DNA of 64,000 nucleotides from an uncultured Spirochaetaceae bacterium (GTDB lineage: Bacteria; Spirochaetota; Spirochaetia; Sphaerochaetales; Sphaerochaetaceae), in assembly GCA_944389505.1 (NCBI GenBank), contig CALXMP010000001.1, positions 1-64,000 of the forward strand, in the 5' to 3' direction. Within the stretch, counting starts at the first letter, position 1; the number at the start of each line of letters is the position of its first letter. Position numbers and translations under genes: made by a program. Below the pieces are notes generated by a model that made no database searches, was not told where the DNA came from, and saw nothing but the letters and a program-made list of their open reading frames with translations. Of this stretch, positions 35,819 to 45,489 are shown piece by piece.

Positions 35819-37006
35819 TCAGTCACGCTGAAGCGCTTCCATCGGCTCAAGTCTGGCAGCCTTCGCAGCGGGATACCATCCGAAGAAAACACCGATTGCA
35901 AGGGAAAATGCAAGGGATACGATGATTGCCCCTGGAGATATATGGAGAGGCCATCCTGCTATATTCACAGCGGCAACGCTCAGCACGGTACCGATGATGA
36001 GACCGAGAAGACCGCCAGAGAGGGAGAGCGTGACAGATTCAACAAGGAACTGCGAGCGTATTGCCCCGGGAGTAGCACCAAGTGCTTTCCTTATTCCTAT
36101 CTCCCCCGTTCTCTCAACGACTGACACAAGCATTATGTTCATTATCCCTATGCCGCCGACCACAAGGGATATAGCAGCAATGGCGGCAAGGAACATGGAG
36201 AATGTGGACATGACGGAATCGGCCATCTCCTTGATTGTCGCAGGACTGAAGATGCGGTAATAATCGGAGCCTGCAATCTCATCTAAATACCTCTCGATAT
36301 CCTCAGCGACATCGGTGGCATCGTAACCCTCTGCTGTCTTAACGACATATGTCCCTACCTGATCAGTCCTTCTGAAACGCTGTACATATGTGTTGTACGG
36401 CATGAATAGCGTGTAGTTGTACGATGTTCCCTGCGCCTCATCCCTTTCGGCGAGCACACCTATCACTTGGAAGCTCTTAGCCTGCTGCCGGAATACGGAT
36501 ATATACCTTCCGACGGGATTCTCTCCGGGAAACAGCTCATCAGCAAGCTCAGATCCTATCACAGCGACCTGTCTGCGGTTTATATTATCCATTGCCGAGA
36601 AGAAAGCTCCATCTGCTGTCTCCAGCGAATTGGAGGCGAAATAGTCCGAGGTAACGCCCTGTATCTGGACTCCCTCTGAAATCTCCTGGCCGTTCCTTAC
36701 ATTCGCAGCTGAAGAGACTACCGGAAGAATCTCTCTAATACCTTCGATCTCATTCTGAAGACTGTATGCGAACTCCTCCGTGAAGATCATCGTTTCGCGT
36801 GCAGATCCACGGGGCATGACGCTTATGGTATCGAGTCCGCCGACCTCGAATGAGCTGCTCATGCTCTCGGTAACGCTCCGGCCGAGGTTGAGTATAGCGA
36901 CGACAGATGCAACACCTATCATTATCCCGAGAAGAGAGAGGAATGTTCGGAGCCTGCTTCCCGACAAGGAAGCGATGGCCATTCGTATATTCTCACGTAC
37001 CATCAT
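35819..37006 (-). CDS. MacB-like ABC transporter permease
   Basis: 395 residues. TM1 follows a short amphipathic N-terminus (RENIRMAIASL). A large periplasmic MacB domain spans about 45-265, and three more helices form the FtsX core (about 275-390) with ERTGEIGIRKALGA. Unlike E. coli MacB, the ATPase is a separate protein encoded just upstream with a 14-base overlap. It works with the ATPase, adaptor and TolC-like channel of the same operon as a tripartite exporter, probably of peptides, lipids or antibiotics. Confidence 0.9.
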   Translation of the reverse strand: MMVRENIRMAIASLSGSRLRTFLSLLGIMIGVASVVAILNLGRSVTESMSSSFEVGGLDTISVMPRGSARETMIFTEEFAYSLQNEIEGIREILPVVSSAANVRNGQEISEGVQIQGVTSDYFASNSLETADGAFFSAMDNINRRQVAVIGSELADELFPGENPVGRYISVFRQQAKSFQVIGVLAERDEAQGTSYNYTLFMPYNTYVQRFRRTDQVGTYVVKTAEGYDATDVAEDIERYLDEIAGSDYYRIFSPATIKEMADSVMSTFSMFLAAIAAISLVVGGIGIMNIMLVSVVERTGEIGIRKALGATPGAIRSQFLVESVTLSLSGGLLGLIIGTVLSVAAVNIAGWPLHISPGAIIVSLAFSLAIGVFFGWYPAAKAARLEPMEALQRD

Positions 37007-37673
37007 CTGCTACCTTCCCATCCTTTATCGGGATAATCCTGCTGCATTCCGAGGCAAGACCTGCATCATGGGTAACGAATACTATCGTATGGCCTTCATC
37101 ATTCAGCGCATGGAACAGATCCATGACATCATGGCCTGTTGCTGAATCGAGAGCGCCTGTAGGCTCATCAGCAAGGAGTATCGAAGGATTATTCACAAGT
37201 GCCCTGGCAATGGCAACACGCTGCTTCTGACCTCCTGAGAGCTCGGAGGGACGGTGCTTCATCCTGTCCTTCAGCCCTACCCGCTCAAGCATAGCCTCAG
37301 CCCTTCTGCGCCTCTCCTTAAGTGGGATACCTGCATAGAGAAGAGGAAGCGCGGCGTTATCCAGGGCATTGAGCTTCGGAAGCAATGAAAAATGCTGGAA
37401 CACAAAGCCGATCTTCCTGTTGCGTATATATGCCAGCTCATTATCATCAAGCCCGCTTGTATCCTCCCCGTCAATCAGAATCGTGCCAGAGGTTGGGACA
37501 TCTAGGCATCCGATAAGGGACATCAGCGTTGACTTGCCTGAACCGGAAGGCCCCATTATCGCAGTGAACGAGTGCTCCTCAATCGATAGAGAGATCCCGT
37601 CCAGTGCCCTGACCTCCGTATCACCTACTGTATAGATACGGGAGACTTCCCTCATCTCTATTGCAGCACTCAT
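36993..37673 (-). CDS. MacB/LolD-type ABC transporter ATPase
   Basis: 226 residues. Walker A is GPSGSGKST near 41-49, the Q-loop is FQHF, the signature is LSGGQKQR near 143, and Walker B is ILLADEPTGALD. This is the LolD/MacB subfamily. It overlaps the adaptor gene by four bases and the permease gene by 14, so all are coupled. Confidence 0.93.
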   Translation of the reverse strand: MSAAIEMREVSRIYTVGDTEVRALDGISLSIEEHSFTAIMGPSGSGKSTLMSLIGCLDVPTSGTILIDGEDTSGLDDNELAYIRNRKIGFVFQHFSLLPKLNALDNAALPLLYAGIPLKERRRRAEAMLERVGLKDRMKHRPSELSGGQKQRVAIARALVNNPSILLADEPTGALDSATGHDVMDLFHALNDEGHTIVFVTHDAGLASECSRIIPIKDGKVADDGT

Positions 37674-38689
37674 CTGCGGCCTCCAGGAGGAGGTGGTGGA
37701 GAGTGCATCATCATTCCGCTTTCTGATGACCGTATAACAAGTACATCGCCCTCATGCACATCACCTGAAAGCAGCTCTGAAAGGCCCTCTCCAAGGTAGG
37801 ATGTCCTTACCGATACGGTCTCAACAGATCCGTCATCCCTTCTGACATAGACCGTTTCCGAGCCTCCTCGGCCGCGGGTGATCGCATTCTGAGGGATAAG
37901 AAGCATAGATACCTCGCTCTCTGCTGACATCGTTCCCTCGAACGTGAATCCAGGCATTATCGCCTTAGGAGGATCCTCGATAAGCAGTTCGACATCGACA
38001 ACTCCTATGCCCTGATCGGTATAACGTCCTAGCATCGGAATATACGATACATATGCATGTACTGTCTCCTCCGGGCACGACTCGAACACAAGCTCGGCCT
38101 CCTGCCCTTCCGTGACATACTGCATATCGATCTCATCAACCTCGACCACAGCCTTCAGCCTGGAGCGGTCCACGACGGTGATGACCTCATCGCCGCCTTC
38201 GAAATAATCACCTTCATCGACATCCAGGGATGCGACCTCTCCATCGAACGGTGCGACGATATCCGTATACTCAAGGGCATTCATCGCATTCGTCTCCCTG
38301 AGCCGGAGAAGGGCAAGATCGCGCTCTGAGCCGGAAAGCTCCGCCTCCTCTATCTGATCCCTTATCTCCTGCAATGATGCCAGCTGCTGGGTATTATCAA
38401 TAGAAGCAAGAGGCTGACCTTTTACGACGCGATCCCCTTCCTCCACATATACACCGGTAACAGCACCCGTAGATCTGAACCTCAGCGTCTGGCTGTCATA
38501 GGGCTCTACATACCCTGATATATCTATCACCTGCGTATATGTATTCGATGTTACGACCGCCTCCCTCTCCGCAGGAACAATGCTCTCCTGCTCATTCTTT
38601 CCTAAAAGGAAGAACAATGCAGCGGAACCAGCAATGATAATCAGAAGCAATGCTATGATGATTCCCGGTCTTTTCCGTTTTCTTCCCAT
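37670..38689 (-). CDS. Periplasmic adaptor of the MacAB-like efflux pump
   Basis: 339 residues. One N-terminal membrane helix (about 9-28) is followed by a lipoyl-like/hairpin region (GQPLASIDNTQQLASLQ, then a short coiled coil near 105-140), a second lipoyl half (APFDGEVASLDVDEGDYF) and beta-barrel and membrane-proximal domains. This is the HlyD/MacA fold. The C-terminus ends in an unusual His/Pro/Gly-rich tail. It links the inner-membrane MacB parts to the TolC-like channel. Confidence 0.9.
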   Translation of the reverse strand: MGRKRKRPGIIIALLLIIIAGSAALFFLLGKNEQESIVPAEREAVVTSNTYTQVIDISGYVEPYDSQTLRFRSTGAVTGVYVEEGDRVVKGQPLASIDNTQQLASLQEIRDQIEEAELSGSERDLALLRLRETNAMNALEYTDIVAPFDGEVASLDVDEGDYFEGGDEVITVVDRSRLKAVVEVDEIDMQYVTEGQEAELVFESCPEETVHAYVSYIPMLGRYTDQGIGVVDVELLIEDPPKAIMPGFTFEGTMSAESEVSMLLIPQNAITRGRGGSETVYVRRDDGSVETVSVRTSYLGEGLSELLSGDVHEGDVLVIRSSESGMMMHSPPPPPGGRR

Positions 38690-38697
38690 ATATTTTC

Positions 38698-40101
38698 CTA
38701 CAGTATAAGCGTCTCAGCCTCATTCTGGAGCAGAAGGCCCTCTAGAAGGAGAATGTCACGATCGAAATCAAGAAGCCTTATATCCAGCTCTGCATCATGG
38801 ACGTCTTCACCGGTTGCAAGCCCTCTCTCGTATTTTACCAGAATCATTTCATACAGTGCATTACGGTAGTCGGTCTCAGCCTCAAGCTCGGCCATCTCCC
38901 GCTGCCATGAGAGCATTCTTCCCCAGATATCCTCCTTGTCCTCATCGAATGACCTGCGGGCATCATAGTAATCATCGCTTCTGATACGCGCCGTATTGCG
39001 GAGCGACCTGAGCCGCAGCTCATCGCTTTCGGATGTTCCGCTATGCCAAGAGGCAGACAATGAGAGCGAAGGAGTGAAATCAAATCTGTAGTCCCAGCGG
39101 CCTCCGCCTGATGCGGAAACCGACCAGTCATCACCTTCCCATCCGATAGTCCCTTCCAGATAGATTGGATCCTCCCTCGTTCCTGTGATGGAATAAAGCC
39201 CCTCGGCAACCTCAGCATTCCCACCGGCAGAACTACCGATCGTCAAACGCCTTGGATTCTGATCGGACTCCTCGAGAAGGACATCCTCCTCTGCAATCAT
39301 AAGCTCCAGCTCTGCCTCGCTGATCGCAGACGATACCTCTGCAGAAAGAACATCGGGAAAGACCGGCTCGGGGATGTCATCAGCACCATCCCAGTCAAGA
39401 CCTGTCAGAGTCCTGAAACGAAGGATGAGTTCCTCCTTTTCCCTCTCGCCTATCCCGATTGAATCCTCTGCACGCTTTTTCTCAAGCATCAGCTCCTCGT
39501 AGACTATCGATCCCTCGGTTATGATCCCGAGCTTCAAGGAGTCATTGATTTCCCTATCTATATCCCGCAGATCCTCCTGGCTGGACAGCAGGCTGCGCTC
39601 ATTCGAGATCAGTTCGGATATAAGCGAGATGACACTGCTCCTGATTGAAAGGATATCCGTTCCATACTGCCGCTCGACGGAAAGCCTGAGGGCTTCTGTC
39701 TGCAGATCCCTGAGTCTATCATCGTCATGGCCCCAGTCGAATGTATGGCTTATGGATGCCGATGGCGATAGCACGGCACCCCGCCCATCATACCGGAGTC
39801 CGGAGGGAATCGATGCGGTGATTGTTGTATCGTCATCGGGGAGTATCGCACTGAATGAAAGCTCGCTTATGTGCAGTATCCCATCATCCATCTCCGAAAG
39901 AGGATCTGCAGCGAATGATATGGAGTAATCGACTGTATCATCGAGCGCCGACTGCGCTACTGAGATAAGCCCAGCTTCGTAAGCAAGTTCCGCCCCATCA
40001 GCATCTGGCCCATTCTCCGCCGCTTCGATTATATCGGCATACGGCAAAGCATGAAGCACAGATGGAACAAACAGCAGCAATGCCAGCATAAGACGGACCA
40101 T
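38698..40101 (-). CDS. TolC-family outer-membrane channel protein
   Basis: About 467 residues from the ATG at 40101, which has GGAGG nine bases upstream and opens a clean signal peptide (MVRLMLALLLFVPSVLHA). The frame is open to 40134. Two long helical repeats with heptads (about 130-225 and 360-440) flank Ser/Gly/Trp-rich strands with alternating polar residues, as in TolC proteins. It is first in the operon, ahead of adaptor, ATPase and permease. Confidence 0.88.
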   Translation of the reverse strand: MVRLMLALLLFVPSVLHALPYADIIEAAENGPDADGAELAYEAGLISVAQSALDDTVDYSISFAADPLSEMDDGILHISELSFSAILPDDDTTITASIPSGLRYDGRGAVLSPSASISHTFDWGHDDDRLRDLQTEALRLSVERQYGTDILSIRSSVISLISELISNERSLLSSQEDLRDIDREINDSLKLGIITEGSIVYEELMLEKKRAEDSIGIGEREKEELILRFRTLTGLDWDGADDIPEPVFPDVLSAEVSSAISEAELELMIAEEDVLLEESDQNPRRLTIGSSAGGNAEVAEGLYSITGTREDPIYLEGTIGWEGDDWSVSASGGGRWDYRFDFTPSLSLSASWHSGTSESDELRLRSLRNTARIRSDDYYDARRSFDEDKEDIWGRMLSWQREMAELEAETDYRNALYEMILVKYERGLATGEDVHDAELDIRLLDFDRDILLLEGLLLQNEAETLIL

Positions 40102-40186
40102 ATGCCCTAACCTCCGGATTCTCCAATGATACATGCAGAACTGCCAGACAGCATCAATCCACGACAGAACAACAGCAAAAAAACAG

Positions 40187-40205
40187 AAAAGCCCCCGAAG
40201 GGGCT
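40187..40205 (-). terminator. Intrinsic terminator of pheST
   Basis: Minus strand: AGCCCC-TTCG-GGGGCT followed by TTTTCTG, seven bases after the pheT stop. Confidence 0.9.
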
Positions 40206-40211
40206 GTCAGA

Positions 40212-41909
40212 TCAGAGCAGTGCTCCGATATCAAGCTCTGCCATGATAGCAGGCATCGAGCATCCCCATGACTCAAGTACCTGAGGATGGGTCTCACCGA
40301 AGATTCCCGCAACCTTGCCATCAACTACGATATACGCAGCACGGCCAGGAATGAATCTTGGATCGTCCTTGACCTCCTGCAACGTATATTCCTTTCTGAT
40401 GAAGTACATCAGCGTATTGATGTATGAGGCAGCCTCATTGTATCCGATCTTTGCATCTGAAGCGAAGAAACCGAGGCTATCCTTCGTTACGGTGCCACTG
40501 TTATCGCTATCGTCACGGACAGTGATCTTGCCTATCTCGAAGATGTTGTGAGGATAGACCGCATGTCCGGACACAGATTCGCTCTCAAGCAGGCAAGGAA
40601 GGACAGAAGGTCTTATCACCTCATAGTTCTCACTCATCGGATTTGCAATAAATACAGCATTCTCATCGCTGACATGCATGTTCTCAATGTACTCCTTCCT
40701 TGATCCAAGGTAGTTGTACATCATCTCCTGGAAACCAAGTCCGACAAGAATCTCCTTAATCTTCCTGGAGAACTCCTCGACAGTAGAGAGACGACCGATC
40801 GTGAAATCAGCAGGCATTACAGGCTCGAAGTTCTGAAGTCCATGGCCAATCATCACATCCTCTGCGATATCAACAGCATGGAGGAAGTCATTGCGGTACT
40901 CAGGAACCCTGATTGTAACGCCATCGCCATCCTTCCTGGCCTTCACTCCCATCCTCTGAAGAGCTTTCACCTCCTCATCGCCGCTGAGCTCAAGACCGAG
41001 CTTCTTCGCGATAAGCTCAGAAGATGCATGCACTTCCTTCTGGAAATAGTATGGAACGGTAATCTCACGGCCATATGGAGTATCCTTTGCAAAGCGTACC
41101 TTCACAGGCAGGATATCAAATCCCATATCGGACATATCGCATGCCATGATTGATGCAGCAAGCAGAAGATCATCGAGGATAGGACCGGAGAATTCAAGGA
41201 AGAAATCCGAATCGCCTACCTCGACAGCTCCGATGCGGGCGCTGTTTATGACCGGCGGGAATGAAAGCGTATCGCCATTATCATCATAGAGATACGGGAA
41301 GCGAGGGAATGATGCGACAATGTGCCCATAATCCCTTCCCTTCGGGTGCTTGGTAAGAATCTCCCTGAGCGAGAGCTCCTCGGTCATCCCGAGCGGAACG
41401 AACTTCGTCGAATCAGGATCGACCGCAGCATAATGCACAGGATACTTGATGAGCTCCGAACGATAGATACCCATCGCTATCGTCTTTCTCTTCCTGCCGA
41501 AATTGGAGCAGAGCTTCTCCTGACTCTGGATGAGGTTCACAAGCAGGTCATTATCCACGGTTCTGCCCTTAGCAGCGAATCCGACGGAATAATCACGGAT
41601 TCCGAGAGCCGACTCATCATCGATAACACATCTGCCATCGGAAGGCTTCTCATCATCAGCTGTGGAGAAGAAATCGTACTCAGGGATATTCCCGCTCTCA
41701 TAGCACTTAAGAGCTCTTGCGACGCCAGCAGTCGACCAAAGGTCAGGCCTGTTCGTATCATTGAGCTCAATCTTTATCACATGGTTCTCTGTATCATGGC
41801 CATCAAGCTCTGCCTTTGCTACAGGGAAGATATCCACAAGTTCATCATCGGTCATCTTCTTTCCCAGAAGCGAGAAGAAGATATTCTCAGGTGCTTCGAT
41901 CTTAGGCAT
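40212..41909 (-). CDS. pheT: Phenylalanyl-tRNA synthetase beta subunit, archaeal type
   Basis: 565 residues, far shorter than the roughly 800-residue common bacterial PheT, and starting MPKIEAPENIF without the N-terminal tRNA-binding (EMAP) domain. The B5 region and a C-terminal catalytic-like domain (RPSVLPCLLESES) are present. This is the archaeal/eukaryotic-type beta subunit known in spirochaetes. The start overlaps the pheS stop by one base, so the two subunits are coupled. Confidence 0.95.
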   Translation of the reverse strand: MPKIEAPENIFFSLLGKKMTDDELVDIFPVAKAELDGHDTENHVIKIELNDTNRPDLWSTAGVARALKCYESGNIPEYDFFSTADDEKPSDGRCVIDDESALGIRDYSVGFAAKGRTVDNDLLVNLIQSQEKLCSNFGRKRKTIAMGIYRSELIKYPVHYAAVDPDSTKFVPLGMTEELSLREILTKHPKGRDYGHIVASFPRFPYLYDDNGDTLSFPPVINSARIGAVEVGDSDFFLEFSGPILDDLLLAASIMACDMSDMGFDILPVKVRFAKDTPYGREITVPYYFQKEVHASSELIAKKLGLELSGDEEVKALQRMGVKARKDGDGVTIRVPEYRNDFLHAVDIAEDVMIGHGLQNFEPVMPADFTIGRLSTVEEFSRKIKEILVGLGFQEMMYNYLGSRKEYIENMHVSDENAVFIANPMSENYEVIRPSVLPCLLESESVSGHAVYPHNIFEIGKITVRDDSDNSGTVTKDSLGFFASDAKIGYNEAASYINTLMYFIRKEYTLQEVKDDPRFIPGRAAYIVVDGKVAGIFGETHPQVLESWGCSMPAIMAELDIGALL

Positions 41910-43450
41910 CAGTTTCCCCTCCTTGTTCTTACGCTCTCGATGTCAGGGGTAAAGAGCTCCCTGAGATCATTGAGTCCAAGGTGCATAAGCGCCATTCTGT
42001 CGATTCCAAGGCCCCATGCGAGGACCGGTACATCGATTCCGAGAGCCTTAGTGACCTCTGGGCGGAAGATGCCGGATCCACCGAGCTCGAACCAGCCAAG
42101 GACAGGATGCTTTATATGGACCTCAATTGAAGGCTCCGTGAACGGGAAGTATCCAGGAACATACTTAACCTCTTCCGCTCCTGCAATCTCCTCCGCGAAC
42201 ATCTTCAGAAGACCGAGCAGGTTCCTGAGATTGACATCCTCTCCGAGCACGATTCCCTCTGTCTGATAGAAATCCGCACCATGTGTCGCATCCACCTGAT
42301 CGTATCTGAAGCAGCGCACGACACCGAAGTACTTTCCAGGGATATGTGCCTTAGTGAGCTGATGGGCGGAAAGAACCGTACCCTGGCTCCTCAGAACCTG
42401 GCGCCTTGTGAACTCATGATCGAATGTATATCCCCAGCCTCTCGAGCCCGTTGTCCAGCCATTCTCGTGAGTCGCCGCAACCTGTGAGAGCCATGGTTCG
42501 TCAATCTTCTTGCAGTGGACAGGATCCTTGACGTAGTAGACATCATGGATATCCCTTGCGGAATGGAACTGAGGCATGAAAAGCGCATCGCCGTTCCAGA
42601 ACTCGTTCTCTACAAGCGGACCATCAAATTCCTCGAAACCCAGAGCAATGAGCTTATCCTTTACCCACTGGAGATAGCTTGAATAAGCATTCCTTCTGCC
42701 AGGGATGAGGCGGGAGGTAGGAGCATTGATGCCATATGGGCGGAATGTACCATTCTTCCATGATCCAGTCTGGATCATCTCCGGAGTCAGAATACCAAAC
42801 TCCTCGCCTGTTATATTCGCCTCGACAAGAGCTTTCTTAGCCTTCTCGCCATCAGCTGTCAGCGCATAGACTATCTCATCGCGCTCAACAATGCGGAATG
42901 CGGAATTCTGCGCGCCCCTCTTCTTTGCAAGCGCACCGATAGCCTTCTTCTCTTCAGCGCTGAGATCGCCCTCGTCAATGAATCCTGTACCTGCTGCTCT
43001 GTCGAGAAGAGAGCGCTGGATCTGGACCTCTGCGGGGAGATCTGAGGAAGCAGCTTCAGCCTTCTTCTCATCATTCATCTTCGCAGATCCCTTTGATGAC
43101 AGAAGACCGAATGCAGAACCTACATCGCTCTTCTCAAGAGAGAGCGCATCCGCAATCTCAGGAAGCGTATGTGGACCATTCTCTGTTATAAATGCAAAGA
43201 TTCTTTCCGCAGGAAGCCCCTTAAGCTGCTCCGAACGGCCGAACTCTGTGAGTTCATAGCTGATTCTATGGCTTCTGGATTTCTCTTCCACAAGCCCTTT
43301 AGCGGTAAGCCACGAAAATGCCTGATTGGACTGTCCGACCTTGTAATCGAGATCCTGGATGATCCTCTCTGGCGTGATATCCTCACCTGCAGAGACATGG
43401 CGCAGAAGCCTTACCTCCAGCGGATGGAGATTCTTCACATCTATATCCAT
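41909..43450 (-). CDS. pheS: Phenylalanyl-tRNA synthetase alpha subunit, archaeal type
   Basis: Charges tRNA-Phe as an alpha2-beta2 enzyme. 513 residues against about 330-350 in most bacteria. The N-terminal 200 residues contain winged-helix-like DNA/RNA-binding folds as in archaeal PheS. The catalytic part has FDGPLVENEFWN, the RTQG-like VLRSQGTVLSAHQL, GVVRCFRYD and a class II motif 3 (GLGIDRMALM). It has its own promoter 34 bases upstream and AAGGAG before the ATG. Confidence 0.96.
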   Translation of the reverse strand: MDIDVKNLHPLEVRLLRHVSAGEDITPERIIQDLDYKVGQSNQAFSWLTAKGLVEEKSRSHRISYELTEFGRSEQLKGLPAERIFAFITENGPHTLPEIADALSLEKSDVGSAFGLLSSKGSAKMNDEKKAEAASSDLPAEVQIQRSLLDRAAGTGFIDEGDLSAEEKKAIGALAKKRGAQNSAFRIVERDEIVYALTADGEKAKKALVEANITGEEFGILTPEMIQTGSWKNGTFRPYGINAPTSRLIPGRRNAYSSYLQWVKDKLIALGFEEFDGPLVENEFWNGDALFMPQFHSARDIHDVYYVKDPVHCKKIDEPWLSQVAATHENGWTTGSRGWGYTFDHEFTRRQVLRSQGTVLSAHQLTKAHIPGKYFGVVRCFRYDQVDATHGADFYQTEGIVLGEDVNLRNLLGLLKMFAEEIAGAEEVKYVPGYFPFTEPSIEVHIKHPVLGWFELGGSGIFRPEVTKALGIDVPVLAWGLGIDRMALMHLGLNDLRELFTPDIESVRTRRGN

Positions 43451-43483
43451 AGAAAACTCCTTGAATGCAATGATTCAGCATGC

Positions 43484-43511
43484 ATTATATTAAAGAGGTG
43501 GAAAAATTCAA
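43484..43511 (-). promoter_or_regulatory. Promoter of pheST
   Basis: Minus strand: TTGAAT (43511-43506), 16 bases, TATAAT (43489-43484). The leader then carries AAGGAG in front of pheS. Confidence 0.75.
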
Positions 43512-43551
43512 AGAGCAGGCGTATGCGGGCTGCAAGACTATTTGAGAATAC

Positions 43552-45489
43552 CTATCCAAGAAGCCTGAAAGCCGCATCGCGTATCATATCAGCAGAGACA
43601 AGGACCTCGGATTCCGGGATCCTGGATGACGGCAATGGTGTCTGATGCGATGCAACAATCTCTACCTTATTATGGACCTCTCCTGCCTTTGCAAGCACTC
43701 TCAGCACAGATTCCGCAACGCTTCCCCCTATAGATGGTTCCTGGACTATTACAGCCCTTCCGATTCTTGAGAATTCCCTTTCCAGAGTCTCCTCATCAAG
43801 GGGATAGAGTGTCGCAAGATCTATGAATGTGATTTCTCCGGAGATATCTGAGAGAGCATCCATCATTATTCTGAAAGCTCTTGAATACCCTATTGCAAGA
43901 AGAGAAGAGCCATTTCCATGAACGATTGCTTTGCCAATCGGGAGATAAGTATCCTCATCCCCAATATCGCCTGAATCGCCATACAAGGCTTTGTGCTCAA
44001 AGAAGAGGACAGGAGCATCCATCAGGAACGCGCTCTTCAGAAGTGCTTTCGCGGAGAATGGATCGGAGGGCGCAACCACATAGAGTCCTGGAATTCCAAG
44101 GAACATAGTCTCAAGCGACTGTGTATGCTGCGGACCATGTCCGGTTCCGCCTCCTATCGGCGTTCTGTATACCATGGGACATACCAGCTGATCTGCTGTC
44201 ATGAATCTCAGCTTTGAGGCGTGGTTTATGAGCGCATCGGATGCAAGGGTTGAGAAATCACCATACATAACCTCAACGCATGGATGAAGCCCCATCGCAG
44301 CAGCCCCGACAGCCATTCCTGAGAATGTCTCCTCCGACACAGGCGTCTCCAACAGCTTTCCCGGATGCTTTGAATGCAGATCTCCTGTAACTCCGAAACA
44401 CCCTCCATATACACCAATATCCTCGCCAATGATCCTTGCGGAGGGATCGGATGATAGGACTTCATCAAGCGCTTCCCTTAAAGCTTCACGATAGCTTCCT
44501 TTATGTGTTCCACCTATCTCGTATTTACCAGTCTTCCCTGATACGACCAGATTCTCCATCTCCGGAAGTGTAATCACATCATCTTTCAGGGAAAGAGCCC
44601 TTGAGAATGCTGTATCAATAGCGGATCTTTCCCTTTCAGCTATCTCATTAATCTTCTGCTGATCCATGATCGAAGTGGAAGTGAGGAACGAAATGAAATA
44701 ATCAATTGGGTCCTTGTGCTTCCACTCTGTCTCTTCCTCACGTGTCCGGTATATGCATTTATCAGATTTGCTGTGTCCCCGCATCCTGTATGTATCGGCT
44801 TCAATGAAGTAAGGCTTTCCATCCGAAAGGATATACTCTCTTGCCGAAGCCACTGCATCATGGACGGCTACCACATCATTGCCATCGACTGATATGGACT
44901 TCATCGAATAGCCTTCAGCCCTCTTCCAGATACTATCGGTGCTTATCATCCTGTCTGATGATGCGGACATCCCGTAGTGATTATTCTCCAGAAAGAAAAG
45001 CAATGGAAGGCCGAATACGGATGCCATATTCATCATCTCATGCAATGTTCCACGGGATGATGCTCCGTCTCCGAATATCGCAATGGCAATCGCATTCTTA
45101 TCCTGCTCCTTCAGAGCATATGCGATTCCACCTGCAAGGCTTATCCCCGATCCGACAACAGCAGAGGAACCGAAGTTAGAGGTCGATGCATCTGTCATAT
45201 GCATCGATCCCCCTATCCCCATGCATAAGCCATGACGGGAGCCAAGCATCTCTGAGAACATCCTGAAAAGATCCGATCCCCGCCCGATATTGTAGCCATG
45301 GCAGCGGTGCGTCGGCACAATCCAGTCATCTGCTGTGATGGCGGAGGTAAGCCCTATATGGCAGGCTTCCTGTCCTATTGATAGATGATATGTACCATGA
45401 ATAAGGTTCTGTTTTCCTGCCTCTTCCACCTTCTCCTCGAAAAAGCGCGACCGGTACATCAGCGAAAGAACAGCAGGATAATCCATCAA
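43552..45489 (-). CDS. 2-oxoacid dehydrogenase E1, alpha and beta fused
   Basis: 645 residues. The first half (about 1-325) is an E1 alpha subunit: HRCHGYNIGRG, the GxGGSMH loop, and the thiamine diphosphate motif GDGASSRGT...ENN. The second half (from about 330) is an E1 beta subunit: IGEDIGVYGG, ETPVSEETFSGMAVGAA, GTGHGPQHTQS. Fused E1 enzymes of this kind occur in acetoin, pyruvate and branched-chain oxoacid dehydrogenases. No E2 acyltransferase or E3 lipoamide dehydrogenase gene is in the window, so the substrate and partners are open. It overlaps the flavin reductase gene by four bases. Confidence 0.9.
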   Translation of the reverse strand: MMDYPAVLSLMYRSRFFEEKVEEAGKQNLIHGTYHLSIGQEACHIGLTSAITADDWIVPTHRCHGYNIGRGSDLFRMFSEMLGSRHGLCMGIGGSMHMTDASTSNFGSSAVVGSGISLAGGIAYALKEQDKNAIAIAIFGDGASSRGTLHEMMNMASVFGLPLLFFLENNHYGMSASSDRMISTDSIWKRAEGYSMKSISVDGNDVVAVHDAVASAREYILSDGKPYFIEADTYRMRGHSKSDKCIYRTREEETEWKHKDPIDYFISFLTSTSIMDQQKINEIAERERSAIDTAFSRALSLKDDVITLPEMENLVVSGKTGKYEIGGTHKGSYREALREALDEVLSSDPSARIIGEDIGVYGGCFGVTGDLHSKHPGKLLETPVSEETFSGMAVGAAAMGLHPCVEVMYGDFSTLASDALINHASKLRFMTADQLVCPMVYRTPIGGGTGHGPQHTQSLETMFLGIPGLYVVAPSDPFSAKALLKSAFLMDAPVLFFEHKALYGDSGDIGDEDTYLPIGKAIVHGNGSSLLAIGYSRAFRIMMDALSDISGEITFIDLATLYPLDEETLEREFSRIGRAVIVQEPSIGGSVAESVLRVLAKAGEVHNKVEIVASHQTPLPSSRIPESEVLVSADMIRDAAFRLLG

